Part shown: in pieces, positions 1 through 8,975 of the stretch
How positions within the stretch are numbered: position 1 is the stretch's first letter
How the letters are laid out: every line of letters begins with the position of its first letter
Assembly: GCF_048569485.1 (NCBI RefSeq)
Contig: NC_134355.1
Location: forward strand, 660,786,215 to 660,850,214
Reading direction: 5' to 3'
Length of the DNA: 64,000 nt
Source: Anomaloglossus baeobatrachus
Taxonomy: Eukaryota; Chordata; Amphibia; Anura; Aromobatidae
Translations under genes and position numbers: made by a program
The notes under the pieces: generated by a model
The model's database searches: none
What the model saw: only the letters and a program-made list of their open reading frames with translations
What the model was told of the DNA's origin: nothing

Positions 1-527
1 TAGAATCCCATTCACCGCTCCATGTTGTAAAATGGAAACAGCGACGCGCCTGCGCGGTGAAGCGTCAGCGTCATGGTTGACGATATTGTGGCGACGTCAC
101 CAGGCAGCTGCGCAGAAGAAGTATATGGAGAGATCCCGGATTCCCAGCCCATTGCACTTAAATGTAACAGATAAAGACATTTTCTCGTCCTGAAGAAGAA
201 AACCTCCCAGAGTATATGCCATCTTACGGACAGCTATTACTCCTCCTCAAAGGTGGCCAGAAAAACCATATCTGCCAAAACCCATTAGTTAGAAGATGAA
301 GGAAGCTTATAGACGTATAAGTAATGAATAATAGCAAAGGCCGGGATCCATATATATCAGCCCAGGGTCCCAAAAATAGGGAAAGTGTTTAGTGTAGAGA
401 ATGCATATTGACTATATCAAAGCACAAAGGGTTATCATCATCAGAGCATATACTCCAACAATGCAATGAAAAGAATCTAGCTAAGAAAATGAATTAATAC
501 CCCTCAGGAATAGCAGGGGCTACAAAG
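1..527 (-). repeat. Pseudo-LTR direct repeat, left copy (cut by window edge)
   Basis: This stretch matches 5323-5849 base for base in length, with about five substitutions. In minus-strand reading it is the downstream repeat of the Penelope-like element. The right-hand repeat unit probably extends down to about 4.2 kb and includes the hammerhead motif, so the left copy probably continues beyond base 1. Confidence 0.85.
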
Positions 528-641
528 CAATCAAACGAACAACAAAGAGAACAAAAATCCAAAAACGGAACTATGGGGCAGATAAGGAAGAGAAAAGAAA
601 AGAAGAGGGGGCTTATAGGAGATGTATTGTAGGTAACTATC

Positions 642-1388
642 TTAAATGAAGCTAATAAAGCTCAAAACCTCATTGAGGCCCTTGGGGTTAACTGTATCAA
701 GGAGGAAAGTCCAACGGGCTTCCCTCTGAAGTATTCTGTTGTCCCAATTTCCCTTCCTGGTTGGCATCGGGACAACTTCAATCCCTTGAAATCGTATGCT
801 CTTGGGGTCTCCCTGGTGACAGTTATTAACGTGTCTAGCTATAGGTGTGTCGCGTTTGTGGGCAATATCGCCCAAATGCTCCCCAATGCGAACACGCAAT
901 TGGCGTCTTGTCTTACCTATATAGCTAAGTGGACACGTGCATGTACATCTGTACACTAACCCTTCCGTACGACAGTTGACAAAATCCCTGATGTAAAAAA
1001 CTCTTCCTGATTCTAGATTGGTAAATGTTTTGCTTTGATCTATATATGCGCAAAATTTACAAGACCCACATCTGAAGGTACCACACGGTTTCCTCTCAAG
1101 CCATGTGCCAGGTGGTTTTTCTGGTACAAAATGGCTATGAACCAGGTAATCTTTAATCGTCTTACCCCTCCTGTATGTAACGCTGGGATAGGGAGTGATG
1201 AAGTCACTCAAATCTGGGTCAGATCTTAAAATTCCCCAGTGCTTCCTCAGGATGTGCATGATCTTTTCATTCTGACCATCATATGACCCAATGAGTCTGG
1301 TAATTTGTTCCTGCTCACGCCTGGGTTTACTAGCTAGTAGAGTAGTCCTTCTTTGATCACGAGCAGACTCAAATGCTGATTTGATCAC
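642..1388 (-). CDS. GIY-YIG endonuclease part of Penelope-like element
   Basis: The translated part ends in a GIY-YIG nuclease domain, which in Penelope-like elements nicks the target to prime reverse transcription. A cysteine-rich linker (CGSCKFC, then CTCTCPL) precedes the catalytic stretch SYIGKTRRQLRVRIGEH, where Tyr, Gly and the downstream Arg fit the GIY-YIG core. A His-rich HVNNCHQGD and a late E in LQREARW follow, as in the family. It lies directly downstream of the RT part in minus-strand order and belongs to the same element. It is unrelated to the CR1 endonuclease nearby, which is of the exonuclease-endonuclease-phosphatase type. Confidence 0.87.
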   Translation of the reverse strand: MIKSAFESARDQRRTTLLASKPRREQEQITRLIGSYDGQNEKIMHILRKHWGILRSDPDLSDFITPYPSVTYRRGKTIKDYLVHSHFVPEKPPGTWLERKPCGTFRCGSCKFCAYIDQSKTFTNLESGRVFYIRDFVNCRTEGLVYRCTCTCPLSYIGKTRRQLRVRIGEHLGDIAHKRDTPIARHVNNCHQGDPKSIRFQGIEVVPMPTRKGNWDNRILQREARWTFLLDTVNPKGLNEVLSFISFI

Positions 1389-3184
1389 ATATTCCGGGTA
1401 GCCTCTCTCCCTGAAGTTGTTGCTAAGGCTCCCAGATTTTTCTGGAAATCAGATAGGGACGAGCAATTCCTCCTGAGTCGGAGGAATTGCCCCTTAGGGA
1501 TACCCCTCCGTAGGGGTGCAGGATGATAGCTCTCCCACCTCAACAAGCTGTTTGTTGCTGTTGGCTTCCTGGAAATAGTGGTACCCAGAGTTCCATCCAT
1601 GTTCTTAATGAGGAGGATATCAAGGAAAGGTAGCTTATCACCACCTACCTCACATGTGAACTTAAGTCCAAGATTATTGACATTAAGGTGTGCCACAAAC
1701 TCAAGGAAGGATTTTGCGCTCCCCTTCCAGAGGACGAGGATGTCATCAATATAGCGCCCCCAGAACATTATCTGGGGGTTCCAAGTGACATCCTCGTCCC
1801 CAAAAACCACTACATCCTCCCACCAGCCCAGGTACATGTTTGCATATGTGGGAGCACAGGGGCTCCCCATTGCAGTACCCCTGAGCTGGTGGTAGAATTT
1901 ATTATGGAAGATGAAGTAGTTATGGGTAAGTATATGCATGAGGAGCTTGAGAATGAAAGAGTTATGTTCCCTGAATTGTATCCCTCTAGTCTCCAGATAG
2001 TAGCTTGCCGCCCGTACGCCAGTCTCATGCGGTATACAGCTGTACAGTTGTTCGACGTCGATAGATGTGAGAATCGTGTCGTCATCCAGCTGTATGCCTT
2101 CCAGTTTGCTCAAGAGATCTGACGTGTCCCTTATAAACGATGGCTGTGTATTTACAAAATTCCTAAGGACCTTGTCCAGGTAGATACTGGGGTTCTGCCC
2201 CATAGCGTCAATGCCTGACACTATGGGGCGACCCTTAAGGGGGCTAAGGCCCTTGTGGATCTTAGGGGTAGAGTAAAAGGTAGCGATCATGAACTCCCTT
2301 GGTAAAAGGAAGTCCAACTCTTCTTTAGATATAAGTTCTTTAACAAAAGCCTCCTGGACGATCTCACAAAGGGCCAGCTTGAATTTGGCGGTTGGGTCTG
2401 TATGTAGAATGGCATATGTGTTCTTATCTGATAATATCTGGAGGCACATAAGTCGGTACTTATCTGTATCCATAATAACAATATTGCCCCCCTTATCGGA
2501 GGGCTTTATTGTTATTGTCTGGTTTGCATCAAGTGTTGATAGTGCCTCTCTCTCCATTTGTGTAAGGTTATTTCTTGTACTTTTAAGGGCCGGATTAATC
2601 TTATGGATTTCTTTAGTAACCAGTGTGGAGAAGATGTCAATACTAGTACATTCAGTTGGTGGTGGCATCTTCCTATTTTTTGGTCTCAGGCTAGTGAACG
2701 GGCCCCTACCAGTATTCGTATTATCTGTTTCTGACAACTCAGCCAGAAGCCTGACATCTGGCAGAATGTTAAGGGGAATTCCCAGTCTATGGCACTCATT
2801 AAGGTCTTTATGCCGGAAATGTTTTCTCCACCGGAGCTTTCTCAAGAATAGTTCAAGATCCTTTACCCAGACAAACGCGTCAAAACGCATAGTGGGGACA
2901 AAGGTTAACCCATAGCTTAGTACCCTCTCTTCCAATTGAGATAACTTATAACTAGACAAATTCACAATCTGTTTGCCTCCCGTCTGACCCCCAGTTACCA
3001 TTTCTTGGATTTTTTGTTGTATCTTTTCCGAACTGGATATGGGTCCCTTATGCCTAAAAAACTGCTCTGTTGTGCAGATGAGGGTAATGGCACAGAGGAG
3101 ATGAAAGATTCCAAAAATGAGGCCTGTGCCCCCCGTTGTGGGTCTTGATTTGCATAATGGGGTATGTCCCCTGGAGTTCCACAT
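1385..3184 (-). CDS. Reverse transcriptase part of Penelope-like element
   Basis: The part reads as a Penelope-type RT. Near its N-terminus it has the family-typical stretch NLSSYKLSQLEERVLSYGL followed by FVPT. Next come KPSDKGGNIVIMD (fingers), STPKIHKG and GRPIVSGIDA, TSIDVEQLYSCIP (palm motif A), GTAMGSPCAPTYANMYL (motif B) and the catalytic YIDDI (motif C). The downstream LPFLDILL and ISRKPTATNSLL stretches are also typical. The about 600-residue length fits the RT plus its N-terminal extension. The start is uncertain because the reading overlaps the accessory ORF upstream. The predicted role is target-primed reverse transcription of the element's RNA. Confidence 0.9.
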   Translation of the reverse strand: MWNSRGHTPLCKSRPTTGGTGLIFGIFHLLCAITLICTTEQFFRHKGPISSSEKIQQKIQEMVTGGQTGGKQIVNLSSYKLSQLEERVLSYGLTFVPTMRFDAFVWVKDLELFLRKLRWRKHFRHKDLNECHRLGIPLNILPDVRLLAELSETDNTNTGRGPFTSLRPKNRKMPPPTECTSIDIFSTLVTKEIHKINPALKSTRNNLTQMEREALSTLDANQTITIKPSDKGGNIVIMDTDKYRLMCLQILSDKNTYAILHTDPTAKFKLALCEIVQEAFVKELISKEELDFLLPREFMIATFYSTPKIHKGLSPLKGRPIVSGIDAMGQNPSIYLDKVLRNFVNTQPSFIRDTSDLLSKLEGIQLDDDTILTSIDVEQLYSCIPHETGVRAASYYLETRGIQFREHNSFILKLLMHILTHNYFIFHNKFYHQLRGTAMGSPCAPTYANMYLGWWEDVVVFGDEDVTWNPQIMFWGRYIDDILVLWKGSAKSFLEFVAHLNVNNLGLKFTCEVGGDKLPFLDILLIKNMDGTLGTTISRKPTATNSLLRWESYHPAPLRRGIPKGQFLRLRRNCSSLSDFQKNLGALATTSGREATRNM

Positions 3185-3846
3185 CCCCTCGCCCCACCCC
3201 GTGCGGTGGGATGTATCCCACCCCTGCTTCTATTAAAGTTTCTCTCCCTCGGCTTCCCTTCTGAGTCCGAGAGGTCCGAGGAGGAAATATCCTCTACCCT
3301 TTCCGTGAGACTAAAAGCCCTTTTCTGCTTAAAATCCTCCAGATCTCTCATAAAGTGCTTGTGTTTTTGACTTTTTAGATTAAGTTGATATTTTTCCACT
3401 GCACCCTGTAATGCCAGTTCTTTTATCTGAAAGTCCGGGTCGGTGTTAAGTTTAAGAGCTTCCTCTCTTAGAGTATTGAGATGTTTACTGGTCTCCTCAA
3501 ATTTCTTTTTCTCCTCTTCCAGGAGAATGGTCATAAAACGTAGTGAGGAGGCTAGTGACTCCTCCTCCCACCTTTTAAGAAGCAGCGGTGTCCTAACTCT
3601 TTCTGCTGGGACTAATTTAATCCTCAGTCCTCTGGGCACTATATTGTTTTTTGAATAGTGCTCCAGGGACTGTACTTCCCACCAGCTTTTAGCGTTGTCA
3701 ATGTAAGCTGTTTGTAGATCTGCAAATATAGTTCTGAGATTTCTCTTTGTTGGGACTGGTATGTCGAGGTTTCTATCAGAGAACACCTCTTCAGCATCGC
3801 CAAGCCAATGATTGCTATTGGTAGCTCCTGAGAGGAAGCCAGCCAT
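2995..3846 (-). CDS. Accessory ORF upstream of the Penelope-type RT, function unknown
   Basis: This 283-residue ORF precedes the RT on the same strand and overlaps its beginning by about 190 bases in another frame. It begins MAGFLSGATNSNHW and has a helical, charged middle (LLEEEKKKFEETSKHL, then LNTLREEALKL) that looks like a coiled coil. It ends in a basic, Gly/Arg-rich tail (RSRGGIHPTARGGARG, finally RKRYNKKSKKW) suited to RNA binding. I do not recognise a known fold. Given its position it could be an ORF1-type RNA-binding chaperone for the element, but that is inference from layout and composition. A merely open frame by chance is unlikely at this length and composition. Confidence 0.65.
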   Translation of the reverse strand: MAGFLSGATNSNHWLGDAEEVFSDRNLDIPVPTKRNLRTIFADLQTAYIDNAKSWWEVQSLEHYSKNNIVPRGLRIKLVPAERVRTPLLLKRWEEESLASSLRFMTILLEEEKKKFEETSKHLNTLREEALKLNTDPDFQIKELALQGAVEKYQLNLKSQKHKHFMRDLEDFKQKRAFSLTERVEDISSSDLSDSEGKPRERNFNRSRGGIHPTARGGARGCGTPGDIPHYANQDPQRGAQASFLESFISSVPLPSSAQQSSFLGIRDPYPVRKRYNKKSKKW

Positions 3847-3907
3847 ATCAATTTAGAAACCAAAACAAGTGAAAAACTAGGAGTATTAGTGCAAAAAACC
3901 AAAACAA

Positions 3908-4190
3908 AAACTCCTAAAATCAATTCTTTATTTTATCATAATGTTAAAAATGCTCCAAAACAGAGCGCAGTAACTCTTATACAATCAAGTACACTGGTCA
4001 AGTGTGGTGGAAGAAAGGGCAAAAAGAGGTATGAGCCAAAGTGATAGGGGGAGCTCTAATTTACTCAACACTCAAGATAGAGTTATAGATAGCATAACTT
4101 CAATGATATAATTTTTGTAAATTGAATGCCCTGTTATTCTAGGGGGTGTAAAGAGAGGAAAAATCTAACCCTCCCTTTTATCTACCTACC
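3908..4190. repeat. Inverted-repeat arm of the Penelope-like element (inner)
   Basis: The 283 bases are the near-exact reverse complement of 5849-6131. This arm lies just upstream of the accessory ORF in minus-strand reading; the other arm is the 5' end of the insertion. Inverted 5' additions are known in Penelope-like insertions and are thought to arise during integration. Confidence 0.85.
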
Positions 4191-4652
4191 AGCGGAGGTG
4201 CACCATAAGTTATTGGGTAACCCCCGCTCCTCGTCGGCTTTCCCTATTCTGTCCCTTTAACCCGCAAGTCCCAGGAACAACCACCACCAAGAATAAAGGT
4301 GCAAATAGTCAGAAGGTCATTATCAATATGGTTACCTGGATTGGCAACCCTGATGCAGCTTATCCTTTATGAATAAAGGAGAAAAAATGATGCTTATTGA
4401 TGTATTAGCAACAAACTTGGAAAATCCATACAAAAAATTACTATTAGCAACACACTTGGACAATCCATACAAAAACTTACTAGGGCTTGGTCACCATAGA
4501 TATGATAGCCAAACTACAGCTGTACATATAAATGTTCCTGTACAGCTATACAAGTGCAAATTGGTAATAATATACCGATGATATAAGTGATAACAAGATA
4601 ATAGCATGTAATCCCACAGGGAACTTATCTGTTAGAATCACTGATAACAACT

Positions 4653-4709
4653 CCCAATCCCGACGCGTTTCCCCCCTATTTATATCTTTAGGGGTTCATC
4701 AGGGGAAGA
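4653..4709 (-). ncRNA. Type I hammerhead ribozyme-like motif
   Basis: On the minus strand the core CUGAUGA (4702-4696) is followed by a hairpin with CCCCUA pairing to UAGGGG (stem II). Next come GAAA, a minimal stem III of AC/GU around a two-base loop, and the cleavage triplet GUC (4664-4662). The next bases, GGGA, pair with UCCC just before CUGAUGA to make a 4-bp stem I. The only departure seen is an A-G pair closing stem II. Minimal type I hammerheads with very short stem III are known in Penelope-like elements, where they are thought to process tandem or circular RNA. The position, between the coding parts and the pseudo-LTR, fits. Activity is not shown by sequence alone. Confidence 0.75.
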
Positions 4710-5322
4710 AAGAAGGATTTCATTATATCCACATCATCAGTATCATTAACTTTCTTTCTAAAGAGAAAAAGAGATACCGGTTTCCCAAGTAAGGACATTG
4801 TATAACGTCCAGAAAAATCGCATACATTCTCTACAGTATACACTATATAAAGCCGATTTGTCTAATGTCATACCTTAGTTAATTTGGCTTTCCTCATGGT
4901 ATCAGGCCGACATCAGCCTTTAGTAGTGGGCAAAGACGTCAGGCATGCATTACCCGCTAGTGCTCCAGGTGTAATGACCCCAAAAAAAAAAAAGAGCATC
5001 GGGCAGAGAGGTAGCATACCCTTCCTCGTTGGCGTCTTTTAATGTCTAAATGCCGGTTACATGCTTTAACCCCACTTCCTGTATCGTGGCGTAACGCCGG
5101 AAGTGTAAAACATGTGGTGAAACCGCCACTCCCATACCTGCGTGACCAATAGGAAGTGCGGCTGAAGTGGTCATGTGACAACACAAACGTCACAGACATC
5201 ACTTCCACGCCCCCACACGAACAGACGGGTATGGTGTCCAAAGTAGTGAGGTGGTAGGAACAGACGTCACTTCCGCACCTGCGCCGCAGAGTGTTAGTGA
5301 CGTGATCACCGCATCTGCGCGG

Positions 5323-5849
5323 TAGAATCCCATTCACCGCTCCATGTTGTAAAATGGAAACAGCGACGCGCCTGCGCGGTGAAGCGTCAGCGTCATGGTT
5401 GACGATATTGTGGCGACGTCACCAGGCAGCTGCGCAGAAGAAGTATATGGAGAGATCTCGGATTCCCAGCCCATTGCACTTAAATGTAACAGATAAGGAC
5501 ATTTTCTCGTCCTGAAGAAGAAAACCTCCCAGAGTATATGCCATCTTACGGACAGCTATTACTCCTCCTCAAAGGTGGCCAGAAAAACCATATCTGCCAA
5601 AACCCATTAGTTAGAAGATGAAGGAAGCTTATAGACGTATAAGTAATGAATAATAGCAAAGGCCGGGATCCATATATATCAGCCCAGGGTCCCAAAAATA
5701 GGGAAAGTGTTTAGTGTAGAGAATGTATATTGACTATATCAAAGCACAAAGGGTTATCATCATCAGAGCATATACTCCAACAATGCAATGAAAGGAATCT
5801 AGCTAAGAACATGAATTAATACCCCTCAGGAATAGCAGGGGCTACAAAG
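5323..5849 (-). repeat. Pseudo-LTR direct repeat, right copy
   Basis: This is the second copy of the 527-base repeat at the window start. It is upstream of the coding parts in minus-strand reading. It is joined directly to the outer inverted-repeat arm at 5849. Confidence 0.85.
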
Positions 5850-6131
5850 GTAGGTAGATAAAAGGGAGGGTTAGATTTTTCCTCTCTTTACACCCCCTAG
5901 AATAACAGGGCATTCAATTTACAAAAATTATATCATTGAAGTTATGCTATCTATAACTCTATCTTGAGTGTTGAGTAAATTAGAGCTCCCCCTATCACTT
6001 TGGCTCATACCTCTTTTTGTCCTTTCTTCCACCACACTTGACCAGTGTACTTGATTGTATAAGAGTTACTGCGCTCTGTTTTGGAGCATTTTTAACATTA
6101 TGATAAAATAAAGAATTGATTTTAGGAGTTT
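5849..6131. repeat. Inverted-repeat arm of the Penelope-like element (outer, 5' end)
   Basis: This is the reverse complement of 3908-4190, of equal length (283 bases). Its outer edge at 6131 is the junction with the CR1 endonuclease sequence, so it marks the insertion boundary. Confidence 0.83.
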
Positions 6132-7064
6132 ATATTTTCTGCACAAGCCCTATTCAGGATGCTCATAAAAGTCTCCCATTTGCTTTGTGTACTTTTATTA
6201 CTTAGTACATCATCCCAGTTTATTGCACTAAGATCATCTCTCAACCATTTAAAATTTGCTTTCCTGAAGTTTAGTGTCCTTGTAGCCCCTCTACTAGACA
6301 TCTTACTAAAGAATACATGAAAACTTATTATTTTGTGATCACTATTCCCCAAGTAACCCCCAACTTGTATATTTGATATGCGGTCTGGCCTATTGGTTAG
6401 TACAAGGTCTAGTAGTGCTCCCCCTCTTGTGGGGTCCTGTACGATTTGTGAAAGGTAATTATCTTTCATTCTTATCAAAAATCTATTTCCTTTGCTGGAA
6501 CTGCAAGTTTCTGTTCCCCAATTTATATCAGGATAGTTAAAGTCCCCCATAATAATTACCTCTCGAGACTCATTGCTTTATCAATTTGCTTTATGAGGAG
6601 ATTCTCTACCTCTTCCATAATATTCGGCGTCTTATAACACACCCCTATCAGTATTTTATTATTCATTCTCCCCCCCTTATCTCCACCCATAGGGACTCTA
6701 CATACTCAGTACCCTCACATATGTTGTCACGCAGGATGGGTTTAAAGGATGATTTTACATATAGACACACACCTCCCCCTCACTTATTTGTACGGTCATT
6801 CCTGAATAGGCTATAACCCTGTAAATTAACAGCCCAGTCATAGCTCTCATCCAGCCATGTCTCTGATATCCCCACTATATCATAATTTTCTTCCAACAAT
6901 ATTAATTCTAATTCCTCCACCTTATTTGTGAGGCTTCGGGCATTAGTGTACATGCACGTTACGTATGACTCTGTACCTATATTCCTGCTTACTGTATTGA
7001 CTGTCCTAACCCTTCCACGTACCACCCCCAATTTCATTACTTGTGCCCTGGTCACTATCTGCAC
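6132..7064 (-). pseudogene. CR1 ORF2 endonuclease domain, truncated and frameshifted
   Basis: This is the N-terminal nuclease of a LINE ORF2. The first stretch (6780-7064) begins with residues leading to YTNARSLTNKVEELELI and then VGISETWLDESYDW, where SETWLD carries the catalytic Glu. The later stretch (6132-6550) has MGDFNYPDINW, LLDLVLTN and LGNSDHKIISF, where GDFN and SDH are the catalytic Asp/Asn and Asp-His motifs. The reading between about 6550 and 6780 contains stops and frame changes, so the protein is not continuous. No RT domain is present because the sequence ends at the inserted Penelope-like element. The target-nicking role is inferred from the family. Confidence 0.85.
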
Positions 7065-7106
7065 TACATTCCCCTTCTATAAAGTGAATACCCTCGCCCC
7101 CCATTC

Positions 7107-8031
7107 CTAGTTTAAACACTCCTCCAACCTTCTAGCCATTTTCTGCCCCAGCAGAGCTGCACCCTCCCCATTAAGATGCAGCCCATCCCTAGCATAGAAT
7201 CTGTAGCCAACTGAAAAGTTGGCCCAATTCTCCAGGAACCCAAAACCCTCTTTCCTACACCAATTCCTGAGCCACCTGTTAACCTCCCTGATCTCTCTTT
7301 GCCTCTCTGGTGTGGCTCGTGGCACAGGTAGTATTTCCGAAAATACCACCTTTGAGGTCCATGCTTTAAGCTTACAACCTAATTCCCTGAAATCATCTTT
7401 AAGGACCTTCCACCTACCTCTAACTTTGTCATTTATGCCAATGTGGGTCCTCCCAAGCCCCTCCCAGTAATCTGTCAACCCGATCAGCGATGTGCCGAAC
7501 TCGAGCGCCAGGAAGACAACACACTGTTCGGCGATCCCTGTCTTTGTGACAGATTGCCCTATCTGTCCCCTTAATAATTGAGTCCCCCACTACCAGTACC
7601 TGTCTTGCCTGCCCTGCACTCCTATTCTCCCCCTTACTGGAGCAGACACTCCTCTGGCATTCAGAGGTCATGCCTTGCTGCAGCAATGCTACCCCTGTAA
7701 TGACATCCCCCTCATCTGCCAAGTTTGCAAACCTATTGGGGTGTGTCAGTTCAGGACTAGCCTTCCTAGCACTTTTCCCTTTACCCCCCTTTCTAACTGT
7801 CACCCAGCTACCTACCTCACCGTCCTGCCGCTCCCTACTACGATCCTCCCCCACATCTGACCCAGCAAGCTGCTGCTCAGTGAGCAGCACACTCCTTTCC
7901 ATATTGCTAATGCATCTCAGAGTTGCCAGCTGCTCATTTAGATCCAGTATCTGGGCTTCCAAACGTGCAGCTTGCGCACATCTCGAACAACAGTATGCAC
8001 CCTCGAACGGCTTTTCAAGGACTGCATACAT
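7107..8031 (-). pseudogene. CR1 ORF1 with Zn-finger, coiled coil and SGNH esterase domain, frameshifted
   Basis: The protein starts with a cysteine cluster (CCSRCAQ) and a leucine-rich coiled-coil stretch (ARLEAQILDLNEQLATL). It ends in an SGNH hydrolase: block I GDSIIKG, block III GINDKVRG, block V DGLHLNGEG. These fit the CR1 ORF1 esterase that is known in vertebrate and other metazoan elements. One frame change lies near 7440, between the GDS and GIND blocks, so the copy is dead. An in-frame CTSC just before the Met at 8031 suggests that the original start was further upstream and has been lost, since CxxC-CxxC makes a better zinc site. About 300 residues is a normal length. Confidence 0.82.
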
Positions 8032-8213
8032 GAGACAAGATGTACACTGGATCGCATTAGCAATAGTGGAGCACGTTTTCTAATGGGGATAGCACTAAAC
8101 AAATGTTAAGTAATTAAACAACTAAATACAAACAATTCTACTCACACTTACTTTTGCTCACACTTTGCTCACTCATGCTCACAATGAAGAAGACAGGCTA
8201 AAATTCAGGTTTT

Positions 8214-8975
8214 CAGAAGTCTTCCTTCCGGCTGTAAAGGCCAAAACCCGGTTCTCCTTGAGCTCGCGGTTACTCTTCACTTATCCCAGAAGGCACTGGG
8301 AATATGCAAATTATCCTCGCAAGACTCCTTCCCTGGCTTCCAGAAGTCTTCCTTCCGGCTGTAACGGCCAAAACCCGGTTCTCCTTGAGCTCGCGGTGAC
8401 TCTTCACTTATCCCAGAAGGCACTGGGAATATGCAAATTATCCTCGCAAGACTCCTTCCCTGGCTTTCAGAAGTCTTCCTTCCGGCTGTAACGGCCAAAA
8501 CCCGGTTCTCCTTGAGCTCGCGGTGACTCTTCACTTATCCCAGAAGGCACTGGGAATATGCAAATTATCCTCGCAAGACTCCTTCCCTGGCTTTCAGAAG
8601 TCTTCCTTCCGGCTGTAACGGCCAAATCCCGGTTCTCCTTGAGCTCGCGGTGACTCTTCACTTATCCCAGAAGGCACTGGGAATATGCAAATTATCCTCA
8701 CAAGACTCCTTCCCTGGCTTTCAGAAGTCTTCCTTCCGGCTGTAACGGCCAAAACCCGGTTCTCCTTGAGCTCGCGGTGACTCTTCACTTATCCCAGAAG
8801 GCACTGGGAATATGCAAATTATCCTCGCAAGACTCCTTCCCTGGCTTTCAGAAGTCTTCCTACCGGCTGTAACGGCCAAAACCCAGTTCTTCTTGAGCTC
8901 GCGGTGACTCTTCACTTATCCCAGAAGGCAGTGGGAATATGCAAATTATCCTCGCAAGACTCCTTCCCTGGCTTC
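8214..8975 (-). repeat. Six tandem 127-bp monomers 5' of CR1 ORF1
   Basis: Unit starts fall at 8214, 8341, 8468, 8595, 8722 and 8849. The array is exactly six units (762 bases) with a few substitutions per unit. Each unit has an octamer ATGCAAAT (plus strand) and a CCGGAAG-like ETS core (minus strand, changed in the last unit). The array lies immediately upstream of the LINE's ORF1 and ends exactly at the gypsy junction. The arrangement resembles promoter monomers known from mouse L1; that these are CR1 promoter monomers is inference. Confidence 0.9.

Larger units (their letters stand above)
1..6131 (-). mobile_element. Penelope-like retroelement, nearly whole in the window
   Basis: Penelope-like elements pair a telomerase-related reverse transcriptase with a GIY-YIG nuclease and carry pseudo-LTR repeats in direct or inverted order. 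All of these are visible on the minus strand: a direct repeat at 1-527 and 5323-5849, an accessory ORF, an RT part, a nuclease part, a hammerhead-like motif, and a 283-bp inverted repeat (3908-4190 against 5849-6131) that forms the 5' end. The two direct-repeat copies differ at about 5 of 527 positions, so the insertion is young. The left repeat runs off the window. It interrupts a CR1 LINE, whose endonuclease resumes at 6132. The coding parts look mostly open, with few breaks. The family could be Neptune-like or another animal Penelope lineage; I cannot tell which. Confidence 0.88.
6132..8975 (-). mobile_element. CR1-type LINE, 5' half
   Basis: Reading right to left there are six 127-bp monomers, a short leader, an ORF1 with zinc-finger and SGNH esterase features, and the start of an ORF2 with an exonuclease-endonuclease-phosphatase nuclease domain. 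This order (esterase ORF1, then EN-RT ORF2) is that of CR1-clade LINEs. The Penelope-like element cuts it at 6131/6132, and the missing RT and 3' end should lie left of the window. The element abuts gypsy-like protease sequence at 8976, so it probably inserted there. The coding parts carry a frameshift in ORF1 and several lesions in ORF2. Confidence 0.85.

Noticed and set aside
8277-8915. Repeated 64-85-codon minus-strand frames (MKSHRELKENR..) that look like a gene family
   Set aside because: They are the 127-bp monomers read in one phase. 127 is not a multiple of three, so each frame breaks at the next unit.
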